A stretch of DNA of 64,000 bases from Alligator mississippiensis (Eukaryota; Chordata; Crocodylia; Alligatoridae), in contig NC_081831.1 in assembly GCF_030867095.1 (NCBI RefSeq), positions 18,638,001 through 18,702,000 of the forward strand, written 5' to 3'. Positions 10,472-22,060 of the stretch are shown in pieces (the first letter of the stretch is position 1; each line of letters begins with the position of its first letter). The notes under the pieces were generated by a model. That model saw only the letters and a program-made list of their open reading frames with translations, was not told the origin of the DNA and ran no database searches. The position numbers and the translations under genes were made by a program.

Positions 10472-10624
10472 CTTTTCACTAGTCCAGGAACATCTATTCT
10501 TCTTTTTTTTCCCCAAACCAGCTAAGCAAACAACTTGTTAAATAGTTCTCACAATTATCAGTCTTGTTATCTTGCAAACATTATTGTGTTTCAGTGTCAT
10601 ATTCTCATAGTAGTTACATAGCAC

Positions 10625-10740
10625 TTAAATCGCTTTTGTGGCATAGGTAGCAGCTCTTTATTTTATATATGGGGAAATTGATGTACAGAGATATTAAATG
10701 GTTTGATGAAAGCCTCGCATCAAATCTATGGCAGAACCAA
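10625..10740 (-). repeat. MIR-like SINE fragment
   Basis: Reads 'tatggggaaattgatgtacagagatattaaatgg', the reverse complement of the conserved MIR core (cctcagtttcctcatctgt region). It is old and diverged, so the boundaries are approximate. Confidence 0.45.
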
Positions 10741-11559
10741 AAAATAAAAATCAAATATTTGGGATTCTAAACTGGTCTCTCCTCCACCAAACCAGTGTGT
10801 CTTCTTGGTATTAAAACAGCACTATAGTTTCATAATGATGCTTGTAAAATTATTAAACAAATTTCCTGAAATCATTTTACTTCTTGGAATTTTGGTTCTG
10901 CAGTATTTCATGTCTTGGCCTTTGTTTTCCACAAGCAATCTAACGTTTGGTTATTTCAGAATTCCTCTGGTTTTTAAACAGATATTTTATTGCTTTCAGC
11001 ATCTGTGTAACCATCGAAAATTTCGCACTTATGGACCTTGATCCTAGATGTCTATCTAAATTTTGTTTATCACCTCCTTGGAGAAATCCAGACAGCCTTG
11101 ACAATGTTCTTCAGTAGAACACAAGAACTCTGGTTTCCACCTTAGTTACATATGTGACACATTCCTCTACTGGTATGCATTGGTGTCAGTGAATGTTGAG
11201 GAAAATAAGAAGTCTGTTGGGAAACTAACAGACATTTTTTGTTGCCAGGTGTCACTGAAGACTTCAGTAATGTAGCTTTGTGTGTCTCTCTAGTGACATT
11301 TCCAAAGAGCTTAAGGTTTTTGACAAAAAAAAATGATGACACACTGGCTATTTGTAGCCAGTTATACTCATTCTACTACAGTTGTTGCTTTATTTTCTCA
11401 CTACTGAGTAGTAATAGTAGTTCGCTCTTCTATAGTACTTTTCATGCATAGACCCATGAGCTTCATGTGGGCCACCCAATCTTGGTGTCTCTTTAACAAG
11501 ATGCTTTTATTAAGTGGTTCCTCTTGAGGAGCTTCTGGCCCTCCACAAGAAATTGAAAT

Positions 11560-12462
11560 TGAAGTGGCTAGTATTTGCTCCAGATTTGGCTGATTCGGGG
11601 GACAGTGATTTGATTCAGTGATTCGAATCGCTGCCCCCGAATCGATTCAGCTGAATCTGATTTGGAGATTCAGCTGCTGCTGAATCTCTGAATCAGCCAG
11701 ACCCTTTACCCCCCAGCCCGGCAATGGCTGCCCTGCCTGCTCCAGCTCCTGGCTCATTGGGGAAGGCCCCCCCCCCCCAAGCTTACCAGGTGCTGCTGGG
11801 CAGGGGGCGATCCCCACTGCCTTACGCTGTGTGGGGGCTCTGTATGAGACCCCAACCCCAACCTCCCTCCCCCCCCCACTCTGGCCCTTTAAGAAAAAAA
11901 AAAACTGAGAAAAGTCCCATCACTGCTCCTGCTGGCAGTGGGGTAATCCCCGCTGCACCAGGTGGGGGGCTCTGCATGAGCCTCCCGAGGCTGCACCAGA
12001 AGCAGTGCGTCCTAGGGCTTTTTTCCATTTTTTTTTTTTTTTCTGAAAGGGCCGGAGCTGGCTGGAGCTGGCCCAGGCAGAGCACCCATGGGGAGGGCGT
12101 CGGGGGGGCTTATGCAGAGCCCCCCATGCAGCGTGGGGGATAGGTCCCCTGCCCAGCAGCACCCAGTGAGCACTGGGGCTTTTCTTTAAAGCACTGGATC
12201 CAAGGTAGGGTGTGGGGGGGCTTGGGGGGCTGGCAGGGGTCCCCCCTGTGGTCCCCTCCCCCAACCCCCCTTCCTCTGCCCCTAGTACTTACCAGCTCGG
12301 AGTCAGCTGTAGCTCCCTGCTGCAGCCACCGGGGACTGCCTGAATCATCAGAGCTCTCCAAATCTTTTCCAGAGATTCAGAGAGCTTTGAATCGATTTGG
12401 ACCTTTTGAATTGGTCCCCTGATTCAATTCGGATTTGGAGATTCGGCCACTGTATCGGGTCC
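11560..12462. mobile_element. Large hAT-like element, left part (interrupted by CR1)
   Basis: Begins near 'ccagatttggctgattcggg' and carries many forms of the word gattcg/gattcag (11585-11700 and 12370-12455), with a GC-rich core between. The sequence stops at 12462, where a CR1 3' end begins. It appears to resume at 13916 with 'ctaatcgaatcaccacctg', ending 'gcacagcccta'. In reverse that end is TAGGGCTGTGC, a hAT-type terminus. No transposase frame is present. Confidence 0.5.
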
Positions 12463-13915
12463 ATAGTTTCATAGTAGCTAGGGTCAGGAGGGACCTGAAC
12501 AGATCATCTAGCCTGACCCCCTGCCACAGGCAGGAATGAATGCTGGGTTCACAAGACCCCAGACAGGTGATCATCCAACCTCCTCTTGAATTTGTCCAAG
12601 GCAGGGATGAGGACCACTTCCCTGGGAAGCTGGTTCCAGATTTTGGCCACCCTAACTGTAAAATATTGCCTTCTGATCTCTAACTTAAACCTATTCTCCT
12701 TCAGCTTATTACCTTTGTTCCTTGTCACCCCAGGTGGTGTTGGGGAGAAAAGGGCTCTGCCTATTTGCTGTTGATCTCCCCTGATGAGCTTGTAGGCAGC
12801 CACCAAGTCCCCCCTCGGCCACTTCTTGCTGAGACTGAACAGGTTCAGGTACTTCAGTCTCTCCTTGTAGGGCCTGTCCTGCTGCCCTCTCACCAAGCAG
12901 GTGGCTCTCCTCTGAACCCTCTTCAGGCTGGCCGCATCCCTTTTGAAGTGCGGCGCCCAGTACTGGACGCAGTACTCCAACTGCAGCCCGACCAAAGTCA
13001 CATAGAGGGGGAGTATCACCTCTCTGGACCGGCTTGAGATGCACCTTTGGATACATGACAAGGTATGGCTGGCCTTGCTGGCTGCTGTCTGGCATTGGCA
13101 GCTCATGTTCATCTTGGAGTCAGTAATGACTCCAAGATCCTGTTCCACCTCTGTGCTTTCAAGGAGGGAACTCCCCAGCCTGTATGTATGCTGTGGATTC
13201 CCTCTCCCAAGGTGTAGCACCCTGCATTTGTCTACGTTGAACCCCATCCTATTCTCATCTGCCCACTTTTGTAGACTGTCTAAATCTAGTTGCAGCCTCT
13301 CTCTCCCTTCAAGTGTGTCCACCTCGCCCCACATCTTAGTGTCATAAACAAATTTGGACAGCGTGCTTTCCACCCCCTTGTCCAAGTCGCTGATGAAGAT
13401 GTTAAACAGTGCAGGCCCGAGGACCGAGCCCTGGGGTACCCCACTGCTCGCATCTTGCCAGGTTGAGTACAACCTGTCCACCACTACTCTCTGGGTGTGC
13501 CCCATCAGCCAATTTTTTACCCATCCAACTGTGCAGGCATCAATGCCATAGTCGCTTAATTTATTGATGAGGATGGGATGAGAGACAGTGTCAAAGGCCT
13601 TCTTAAAGTCTAGAAAGACTATGTCCACAGCAACAACATCATCCAAGGATTTAGTTACTTGGTCATAAAAGGCAATCAGGTTGGTCTGGCAGGACCTGCC
13701 TTTGATGAACCCATGCTGGTTGCCCCTGAGCATGATCTCTCCTGCAGACCCCCCACAGATGCGCTCCTTGATGATTCCAAGATCTTCCCGAGCACTGAGG
13801 TGAGGCTTACAGGCCTATAGTTACTTGGGTCCTGCTTCCTCCCCTTCTTGAAAATTGGGACCACATTAGCCAGTTTCCAATCCCCTGGCCCTCAGTGCCT
13901 CCCCCACTAGTCTCC
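12463..13915 (-). mobile_element. CR1 LINE, 5'-truncated, inserted in a hAT-like element
   Basis: On the - strand it runs from the reverse-transcriptase fingers, [20 protein letters not shown] (near 13864), through the palm to the CR1 3' end at about 12463 ('catagtttcatagtagctag' on the + strand). Both edges abut 'gattcg'-type sequence of the host element, so the copy inserted after that element. The palm frame is unusually well kept but one catalytic Asp is lost; see the separate entry. Confidence 0.9.
12549..13733 (-). pseudogene. CR1 reverse transcriptase, palm to C-terminus, catalytic motif damaged
   Basis: A 394-codon open frame covering most of a LINE reverse transcriptase, the enzyme that copies its RNA at the target site. 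Motif A is intact as VFLDFKKAFDTVSH (residues ~39-52). Motif B is GVPQGSVLGPALF (~98-110). Motif C, normally FADD, reads FVYD (~128-131), so the first catalytic Asp is lost. The C-terminus keeps the QLEYCVQYWAPHFKRD block and the NRFKLEIRRQYFTVR tail to the natural stop. Upstream, a second short frame (13676-13864) overlaps in another phase, showing a frameshift. The endonuclease domain is missing. This copy cannot be active. Confidence 0.85.
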
Positions 13916-13968
13916 TAAATCCAATCTCCTTCTAATCGAATCACCACCTGAAGCTTTGCACAGCCCTA
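13916..13968. mobile_element. Large hAT-like element, right part
   Basis: Short remainder of the element starting at 11560, beyond the CR1 insertion. It has 'ctaatcgaatcaccacctg' and ends 'gcacagcccta'. The join is inferred from shared wording and position. Confidence 0.45.
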
Positions 13969-14051
13969 TTTAATATAGTTAAAATCCAAATAGATCCCTA
14001 AAAAAATCATGGTGTGTGTTCTTTACAAAGGCCTATTGTGTTATAGCCTTC

Positions 14052-14700
14052 ATAGATTTCATAGACATTAGGGCTGGAAGGGACCTCGTGAGATCATCTG
14101 GTCCAGCCCCCTGCCCAAGAGCAGGAAGTCAGCTGGGGTCAGAGGACCCCAACAAGATAATCGTTCAAGCACATCTTGAATGTGTCCAGAGTAGGTGCTT
14201 GCTCCGCTTATGGGGGGAATCTATTCCAGACTCTGCATACTCGGAAGGTAAAGAAGTTCTTCCTTATGTCCAATCTAAAACCGTCTTCCAGCAGTTTGTG
14301 ACCATTGGACCTTGTTTTCCCTTGGAGAGCCCTGGTGAACAGATACTCTTCCAGGTCCTGATGAACACCCTACTTATAGGCTGCCACCACATCCCCCTTG
14401 AGCCTCCACTTAGCCATGCTGAAGAGTCCTGTGCCTCTCAGCTTCTCATATGGCCTGCTCTCTTGACCTCTGATCATGCACGTGGCTCTCCTCTGGACTC
14501 TTGGGTTTCTTCACATCCTTTTTAAAGTGTGGAGCCCAGAATTGGATACAGTACTCCAGCTGCGGCCTCACCAAAGCCAAATAAAGTGGGAGAATCTTGG
14601 GTCTTGTTTGAGATGCGTTGGTAGATGCAAGGCAGGGTTTTAGTTGCTTTGCCAGCTGCAGCCTTGCATTGGTGGCTCATATTTATCTTTTTGTCTTTTG
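14052..14700 (-). mobile_element. CR1 LINE, 3' fragment
   Basis: The + strand shows the inverted CR1 tail 'catagatttcatagacatta' and then 'gggctggaagggacc'. Beyond it lie reversed coding words for the reverse-transcriptase C-terminus, such as 'tggagcccagaattggatac' (the FWAP block). Several indels break the frame. Truncated at both the endonuclease and the palm. Confidence 0.85.
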
Positions 14701-17033
14701 TAATCTAGGATTGAGATGGGCCAGACATGATGATCAAGAAGAATGACTTCCTTACCCTAGATGCCACTGTAGAAATGTAATAAACTATCAAATAAAGGCA
14801 TTGTGATGGGAATCCCTTAGAGATGAAGGATTCCAAATTTGTTACTAAGTAGAATTAGTTTCATAACTCTTAGTGAAGAGGAACTTGAGAGGCTCTCTAA
14901 ATTGTTCAAGGGGTTATAATGTACATATGGCAAAAAAAATTTTCAGAAAGATTGACTCCCAGATTCTATTTCCTTCCTCTCTGTCAATGCCTAGTACACT
15001 TCAAATTGACTTCAATTTCAGTTAGAGGTTAAGTTGCCTTAGTACCAATCTCTATCATAAACCTGGAAAGGTATTTTTGCCCCTGAATCTAGGTAGATTC
15101 CTTTTGTACAAATTGTGACCTCCTTTGTCTAAAAGAAGTTTTTACTGGGGAAGCTATGCTGGTAGGTGAAATCCAAGCAAATGCCAGATGTGGCCATAGC
15201 TGTACTCTTGGATTCAACTTGATTCCATTTTCACCAGCCTCCTGGAGCCATTGTCAGTCAAGCAATCTCATGTGCAAAGTTGGCATCAGGAGCTAGTGCT
15301 GTTTTTTTACTTACGCAATCATACCTAGTATTTTTCATAGATTTCCTCTGCCCTTGTGCTGTGTCTCAGAACTATTGGTGCTCTTGAAGTTCCCTTTTCA
15401 GGATACTGAAGTTCTTTCACTTGGGTAAGACCAGAAAGGTGTGCTCAATATACAAGCCATATTATGTTTCAGGAAACCAAAGAGCTAAAAGATTATTGAA
15501 AGTAATGTTCAGAGCTAAGTTTATAGGCAGCTAATAGTCATTCTTCCTTGTAATCTTAAAACCCCTTTTTTTTTCTGGAGTGTATAGTGTTGTAATTGTT
15601 TTTTTGAAGATATAAATTATGCCACTCTAGTTTTCATGTTACAAGGGGCAGAGCCTCAAAATGTCTGACCCATGATGTTCTGGTTTGATCTCGTATCCTG
15701 TTTATCTTCTTGAAAAATTGCTCTTTTTTTATACCTTTTTGGTTATAAAATAAGATTCGCACAACTGTGTGTTGCACTGAAAGGAATTTCCCAATACCCT
15801 GTCCTTCTCCCATTGTGGAAGGAAAGAGATGGTTTGTGTTACCGACTGCATTTGAAAGGAAATGAGTTGAGCAATTGCTCTGCCCTCCAGCTTCATGTAA
15901 ACCTTAGTCTTCATGCTGCTGCCATTAAAACTATGCTTTCACAACAGGAAAAGATTCATATGTTTTTAAATATATATACTTTTGCCATAAAAATGATTGG
16001 AGTGGGGAGCTTTTAATTACTTGTAGCATAATCTACTTTTTTGGTGTAGATTTCCTTCCTTTCTCCCTTTCTACCTTGTTCTTCGTTGGCTGGAGTCTCG
16101 GCAGCTGGATTTTACCATCCTGGCACTCTGTAACCTAAAGCATATGTCTGGTGCTTTTTTGAGTTACAAAAGACAGGTACAAAAATTTCATTGTGTTCAG
16201 CTTTGCCTCATAACTCATAAGTAACTGAAAGAAGTAAAAAAAAAATAAGGTAGGATGATGACAGAAAATATTAATAATGTACAACACAAACATACCCTTA
16301 AGAATTTTAGTTGAATCTCTTCATTTTAATTTTATATTGCATTTATATTTAACTAATATTACTCCAGTAATCAAAGATAAAAACAATTATGATTTATAGA
16401 CAAATTAAAAAGTAAACATTTGTTAATCTTCATTTATAATGTTGCATCCTCCAAATTAAATATACAGTGTAAAGCAATGAACATTACTTACATGGTTAGC
16501 AAGTACAAATTCTAGCTATTAAAGTGGATGGTATCTGGGTAAAGGATTCTTAAGCATGCTGATTTCTGTTGATGGAAACCAGTTAAATGATCAAATAATT
16601 TAACAAATACCTGCAAAGCAGATATGTGAGCTGCAGTAGTATATGAGACTAACCTGTCATTCTTCCAATAATTGTGATGATGCTAATCTAGATCCCAAAC
16701 TCCTTAGGGCAGGGACTGTTTTTTTTTACTGCATGTCTTTACTATGCCTAGCAGAATAGGGTCCTTGATTGCTCCCTGTTGGAAATACTGCAATATGAAT
16801 ACATCTCCTTCAGAGTCCTGAAGGAGCTCTCTGCCAAAATACATCAAACACAGCTCTCTGATTTCTCCACCACCACTTCTGTGGTGTTTAAACGTACTAT
16901 AAGTGTGATCCACAGCTAACATTTTTCTCTTGCTTCTTTACAAACCTGTCATTCATTCAGTTGGTATGTCAGAGAGATACTTTTTGTCAGTCATACATTG
17001 AGCTACTTATTAGTTATATTGAGGTAGTGTTAG

Positions 17034-17190
17034 AGTCATGTTGTAGCCATGCTGGTCCAGGAAATATGTCAGAGGCAAGGATTTTTTAGACATGAAGAAG
17101 AATGCATTGCATATAAAAGCTTGTCTAACTTTATCCTAACTATGCAGTTGATCTAATAGAAGATATCACCCCCAAAAATCCTTGCCTCTT
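17034..17190. repeat. Interspersed repeat with 16-bp inverted arms
   Basis: Starts 'catgttgtagccatgctggt' and is related to 9159-9320. AGAGGCAAGGATTTTT (17071-17086) and AAAAATCCTTGCCTCT (17174-17189) are perfect inverted arms around an 87-base interior that contains 'aaaagcttgtctaa'. It has the form of a small MITE. No target duplication could be fixed. Confidence 0.55.
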
Positions 17191-17769
17191 TTATTGAGAT
17201 AGTAACACAATGTTTTAGACATTATACAAAATCATCATCTCTGCCCCAAAGGCTTTTCAGACTTTTTTATCAGATTTTATTGCAAAACAATGTGTTCCAA
17301 TTCCCCATTTTAGATTTATGGCTGTGGTAGTATTAAAAAAGTACCATTTTAATAATCATAAACTACTGAAGCTTGAATAATAATGCTTGCTCTTCTATTC
17401 TAGTTACTGAATGCTTGTTTTATTGGTAACAAAGCATCTTGTGTATCGAGTGTCTGTTCTTAGTTTGTGTGCTATATCCATATGGAATCTCCTTGAATAT
17501 CTAGTCCCATCACTGTCTGGAGACTCTCTCAAAATAGCTCTGTGTTTCTGTGTTTTCCTCCCTTTCAGGCAATTTAAATATGTTGCTCTTCACTTAGATC
17601 TAGTTCTCGAGGAGTTCAAACCTGTCATTTAATTATTTTATTTAATAACAGTTGGAAGTAATTTATCGATTATATTTTTTATGGTCTGTACTTTTAGTAG
17701 GGAACTAACAGTGGTCCAGGCTCAAATCTCTTTTACACCAGTGTAAAAGTGAAGTAGTTCCATCATCTG

Positions 17770-18178
17770 TAGGGACTTACCAAATTCATAGTGGAAATGG
17801 GGTGCACTGTGGCTCCTTTAATTTTGCAGGCTCCCCTGCATGTCTTCCCTGCTGATTGATGGAGGGGCCCCACTTGCAGCTTGCTCCCAATTAGCAGGGA
17901 GGAAAAAACTGCAGTTTTAAATGTGGCGCCATTTTTGCTTCCTGCCACTGATTGGCTGACGGGCCCTGGACAGCCCTGCTGTTTGCTGCTGACTGATGGG
18001 GAGGCAAAAATGGTGCCATGTTTAAACCTGTAGTTTTAGCTTCCCTGCTGATCAAGAGGGAGTGGCAGGTTTCTCCACTAATCAGCAGTGGGGGGTGGGC
18101 AAGGTGTGCATGGGGGACATGTAAGATTAAAGGAGCTGCTGCACACTCTACTTCCGCCATGAATTTGGTAGGTCCCTA
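17770..18178. mobile_element. hAT-type non-autonomous transposon with 8-bp target duplication
   Basis: Termini are TAGGGACTTACCAAATTCAT on the left and, in reverse, TAGGGACCTACCAAATTCAT on the right: one mismatch in 20. Flanks are ATCATCTG (17762-17769) and ATTATCTG (18179-18186), an 8-bp duplication with one difference. Eight-base duplications and TAG-type ends are hAT features. The 409-bp body carries several 'ctgatt/aatcag' words and internal inverted segments such as 'gcaaaaatggtgcca' against 'tggcgccatttttgc'. No transposase. Confidence 0.85.
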
Positions 18179-18409
18179 ATTATCTGTAACAGAGTTGCTC
18201 TGGGTTTACAGTAGTGAGATGAGGCTTTCTGTGTTTTCTGTTTTCCTAATCTAATGAGAATGTTGTGGGCTGAGTCACAAGATTAATGAAATTAACTGTC
18301 TAAGCAGCTCTGGCTTGCTTCAGGGTTGTTTAGTGGCAAAGTAAGGTGAGAATGTGCATGTCATTTTGAGCAAGGTTATCCCAATGTATTCTGATTATTA
18401 GAGCATGCG

Positions 18410-20411
18410 GAGCAGTCCTGCACATCTCTTTGCAGAAGACCACCTTGGCTTAGCAGGGAACTCTTCAGTCAACTAAATCACAGAAAGGAAGCTTATAAGA
18501 AGTGTAAACCTGGACAAATAACTAGGGAGGAGTATAAGAGCATTGTTTGGGCATGCAGGGATGAAGTCAGGAAGGCCAAAGTGCAATTGGGAGTTGCAGC
18601 GAGCAAGAGATGTGAAGGGAAACAAGAAGGGTTTCTACAAGTTTGTCGATAGCAAGAGGAGGATCAGGGAAAGTGTGGGTCCTTTATCGAATGGGGGCGC
18701 AACCCTGCGACAGAAGATGCAGAAAAAGGCTGAAGTGCTCAATGTCTCTTTCACCTCAGTCTTCACAGGCAAGGTCAGCTCCCAGACTACTGCACTGGGC
18801 AGTACAGTTTAAGGAGAAGATGAACAGCCAACAGTGGCAAAAGAACAGGTTCGGGACTGTTTAAAAAAGCTGGACATATACAAGTCCATGAAGCCGGATG
18901 GGATGTACCCAAGGATGCTGAGGGAGGAGACTGATGAGATTATGGCTGGTGGCTCTGCAATCTTTGAAAACTCATGACTATCAGGAGAGGTCCCGGATGA
19001 TTGGAGAAGGACAAACATAGTGCCCATATTTAGGAAAGTGAAAAAGGAGGATCCAGGGAACTATAGACAAGTCAGCCTCACCTCAGTCCCTGGACAAATC
19101 ATGGAGCAGATGATCCTCAAAGAATCCATTTCTAAGCACTTGAAGGTGATTAGAAACAGTCAGCATGGATTCAACAAGGGGAAGTTGTGCCTGACCAACC
19201 TGATTGCCTTCTATGATGAAGTGACTGTCCTTGTGGATGCAGGGAGACAAGTAGATGTCGTATACCTTGATTTTTAGCAAGATTTTTGATACAGGCTCCT
19301 ACAACATTCTCTCGGGCAAGCTGTGGAAGTGCGGGCTGGATGAACGGACTGTAAGGTGGATAGAAAAGTGGCTGGAGCTTCAGGCTCAGAGGGTAGTAAG
19401 CAACAGCTCAGTGTCTAGTTGACAGGCAGTATCAAGTAGAGTGTCCCAGGTGTTGGTCCTGGGGCCAGTTTTGTTCAATGTCTTCATCAACAACCTGGAA
19501 GATGGCATAGAGTGGACCCTCAGCAACTTTGCAGATGACACCAAGCTGGGGAGAGTGGTGGATATGCTAGAAGGTAGGGCTAGGATTCAGAGTGACCTAG
19601 ACAAACTGGAGAATTGGGCCAAAAATAATCTCATGAGGTTCAATAAGGACAAGTGCAAAGTTCTGCACTTAGGATGGAACAATACCATGCATCAGTACAG
19701 GCTGGGTCTGACTGGCTGGGCAGGAGCTCTGCAGAAATGGACCTGGGGTTTACACTGGACAACAAGCTGAATATGAGTCAGTAGTGTGCCCTTGTTGCTA
19801 AGAAGGCTAACAGCATACTGGGCTGCATTGGTAGGAATGTTGACAGCTGGTCTAGGGAAGTCATTATCCCCCTCTATTCAGCACTTATGAGGCCACATCT
19901 GGAGTACTGTTTTGTTTTTGGGTCCCCCGATACAGGAAGGATGTGGACAAATTAGAGAGAGTCCAGCAGAGGGCAACAAAAATGAGGTGAGGGGTCTGGG
20001 GACATGACTTATGAGGAGAGGCTGAGGGAACTGGGCTTTTGTAATTTGGAGAAGAGAAGACTTAAGGGATTTAATAGCAGCCTTTAACTACCTGAAGTGG
20101 GGTTTGAAAGAGGATGGAGCTAGACTGTTCTCACTGGTGGCAGGTGACAAAACTAGGAGCAATTGTCTCAAGTTTGGAAGGGAAGTTTAGGTTAGATATT
20201 AGGAAGAATTTTTTCACTCGGAGGGTAGTAAAACACTGGAACAGGTTACTTACAGAGGTTGTGCAATCTCCATCCTTGGAGGTTTTGAATACCCAGCTAG
20301 ACAAAGCTTTGCCTGGGATGATCTAGTTGGCGATGGTCCTGCTCTGAGCAGGGCGTTGGGCTAGGTGACCTCCTGAGGTCCCTTCCAACACTAATTTTCT
20401 ATGATTCTATA
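18410..20411 (+). mobile_element. CR1 LINE, long degraded copy
   Basis: About 2 kb of CR1 from before the reverse transcriptase to the 3' end ('ttccaacactaattttctat' then gattctatag). Recognisable pieces are DPGNYRQVSLTSVPGQIMEQ at 19050-19110, a motif B remnant VLGPVLF at about 19452, and FADDTKLG at about 19530. They lie in different frames with stops between them; VVYLDF is followed directly by a stop. It is the most complete but among the more decayed copies. Confidence 0.88.
19020..19770 (+). pseudogene. CR1 reverse transcriptase, frameshifted
   Basis: Fingers and the first part of motif A are in one open frame (19020-19277). Motifs B and C are in another (19441-19770), where FADDTKLGRVVDMLEG is intact, so the catalytic Asp pair survives in sequence. 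Between them a stop after VVYLDF and further shifts break the enzyme. It is an old remnant without function. Confidence 0.8.
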
Positions 20412-20885
20412 GCACGCCTGGGGGCAGGGGAGTCACATTACCCTAGTTGAGAACCACCAGTCTAGCTCTTGGCTGCTTGCAGACATTAAAAACATGCGCC
20501 TTACTAGAAGAAGCAGCACAATAGTTTTACATGGCACCACCGCATCTGCATGGATCAGATGCTTCAGCAGGGCTTCTTTGGTGCTTTTATCTAAGAGCTG
20601 ATTTAATTGGGTCTTAAATAAAAGTGCCCACCCCCCACCCCTCCCCTTCCCCCCACTAAAGCACCTGATTTATACAGACTTTGGGTGAGCCAGGTCCAAC
20701 TCATGTGATGCCTCTTTTGGGCATGCACGCAGAGTTTAAAGTGGCGTGATTTGGGGGGGGAGGGGAGAGGGGGCACCTTTTTTAACATCAGCAAGCAGCC
20801 TTGTAAACTCTTTACCATTTTCTTAATGTAACTCACTTTCCCCCTCCCCTAGGTATTACTGTGTAAAGTTGTAGAAACAACACAG

Positions 20886-21623
20886 CTAGGCCCCCTCTAC
20901 ATATGCAGATGAAGGCGCAATGGAACCAATGTGCAATCCACACAGCTGTGCCTCCTGTCATGCCACGTGTGTGGCAGGAGGTGCAATTGTGAGATCACAC
21001 ATTAGAGCCCATTGTGCCTTATTGCCAGTGCAGGGGGAGCCCAGGATGGTGATCCCGGGCTCCCTCTGCACCAGCTTCTGTAACTGTGGCTGTGATGTGG
21101 GCTGCAAGTCTCACATCAGAGGCAGTACTGGGAACATGCTTCTGTAAACCTTGTGAGGTACAGGGCTCACAGTGATGGCAGTGTTCTCCCACTGCCCCTG
21201 CTGTGAGCCCCACATCCAATAATGCTCCCTTGCTGCAAGCCTCACAGCCCAGGAGGCTCACAGTGTTCTCCTCACTGCAAGACCCACAACTGACAAGGTT
21301 TACTGTGGAGGCAGTGTCAGGAGTCGGGAATGCTGCTGCCATTGTGAGCCTTGTCAGCTATGGGGCTGGCATTGGGTGGTGTCCCACTGTGGCTTGGAGA
21401 CCCTCAGTTGATGGGGCTCCCAGTCACAGGGGAGCACCTGGCCACATGTTCAATGTTAATGGTGTGATTAGAACAAGCTACAAAGTTATTACACAAAAAA
21501 TATGTAGCTTATTGCTTGTTTTATCATGCCACTAATTGGGTGAACATGTAGCTGGGTCATGACTTAAAGCATGATTGACTAGTTAATCACGCCTTAAATG
21601 TAACATGTAAAGGGAGCCCTAGA
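20886..21623. mobile_element. Unclassified DNA transposon, copy 1
   Basis: Ends are ctaggccccctctacat and, in reverse, ctagggctccctttacat: terminal inverted repeats of roughly 18 bases with few mismatches. The interior has two strong hairpins, 'cctcctgtcatgcca...tggcaggagg' at about 20949-20981 and 'gggagcccagga...cgggctccct' at about 21032-21066. A second copy lies at 61540-62135 and shares the right-hand words 'acaaagttattacac' and 'ttgttttatcatgcca'. No transposase is evident. Confidence 0.6.
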
Positions 21624-21879
21624 AACAAGCTTTTGCAGTTCTACAGCATAGTTTACAGTTGTATTTATTGAGGTGTGTTTAAATATTTGATAAAACAAGT
21701 GTAACGATGAAAGTGTGAACAAATGCTCAAAACTCAAGCTTTCAAGTTTGGGGTCTGAAATAAATGTTGCTGAGGTCTGAAAACTGCACCTAACGTGCTC
21801 GTTTTGCTAACTCAGACTTCTTTCCTAGAAAGTGCCTGAAACTGAAATTTGTAAAATGTATTCAGCATTTAGGAATTTG

Positions 21880-22060
21880 TGCCCATGCTCCAGTTTGCTG
21901 CTTTGGTATAAGATACTGAATTGGGAGACCTGGGATTTCTGCTATCAACTGCTGAGTGACTGCCAAAAAATCAAATTTCATGTCTATCTCTTTCCTATCT
22001 GTAAATGGAGATGAGTTTTATCCACCTTGGTGTAATAGTATTTACATAGTGCTCCCAAAG
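21880..22060 (+). repeat. MIR-like SINE
   Basis: Contains 'gggagacctgggatttctgc', then 'gctgagtgactgcc', then 'ctgtaaatggagatgag' and ends 'tttacatagtgctccc'. This order matches tRNA-related MIR elements (gacctgggttc, then gtgaccttg, then ctgtaaaatggg, then the tail). Ancient and diverged. Confidence 0.5.

Noticed and set aside
11765..12260. Proline-rich open frames on both strands
   Set aside because: They lie within the GC-rich core of a DNA transposon and appear on both strands; not genes.
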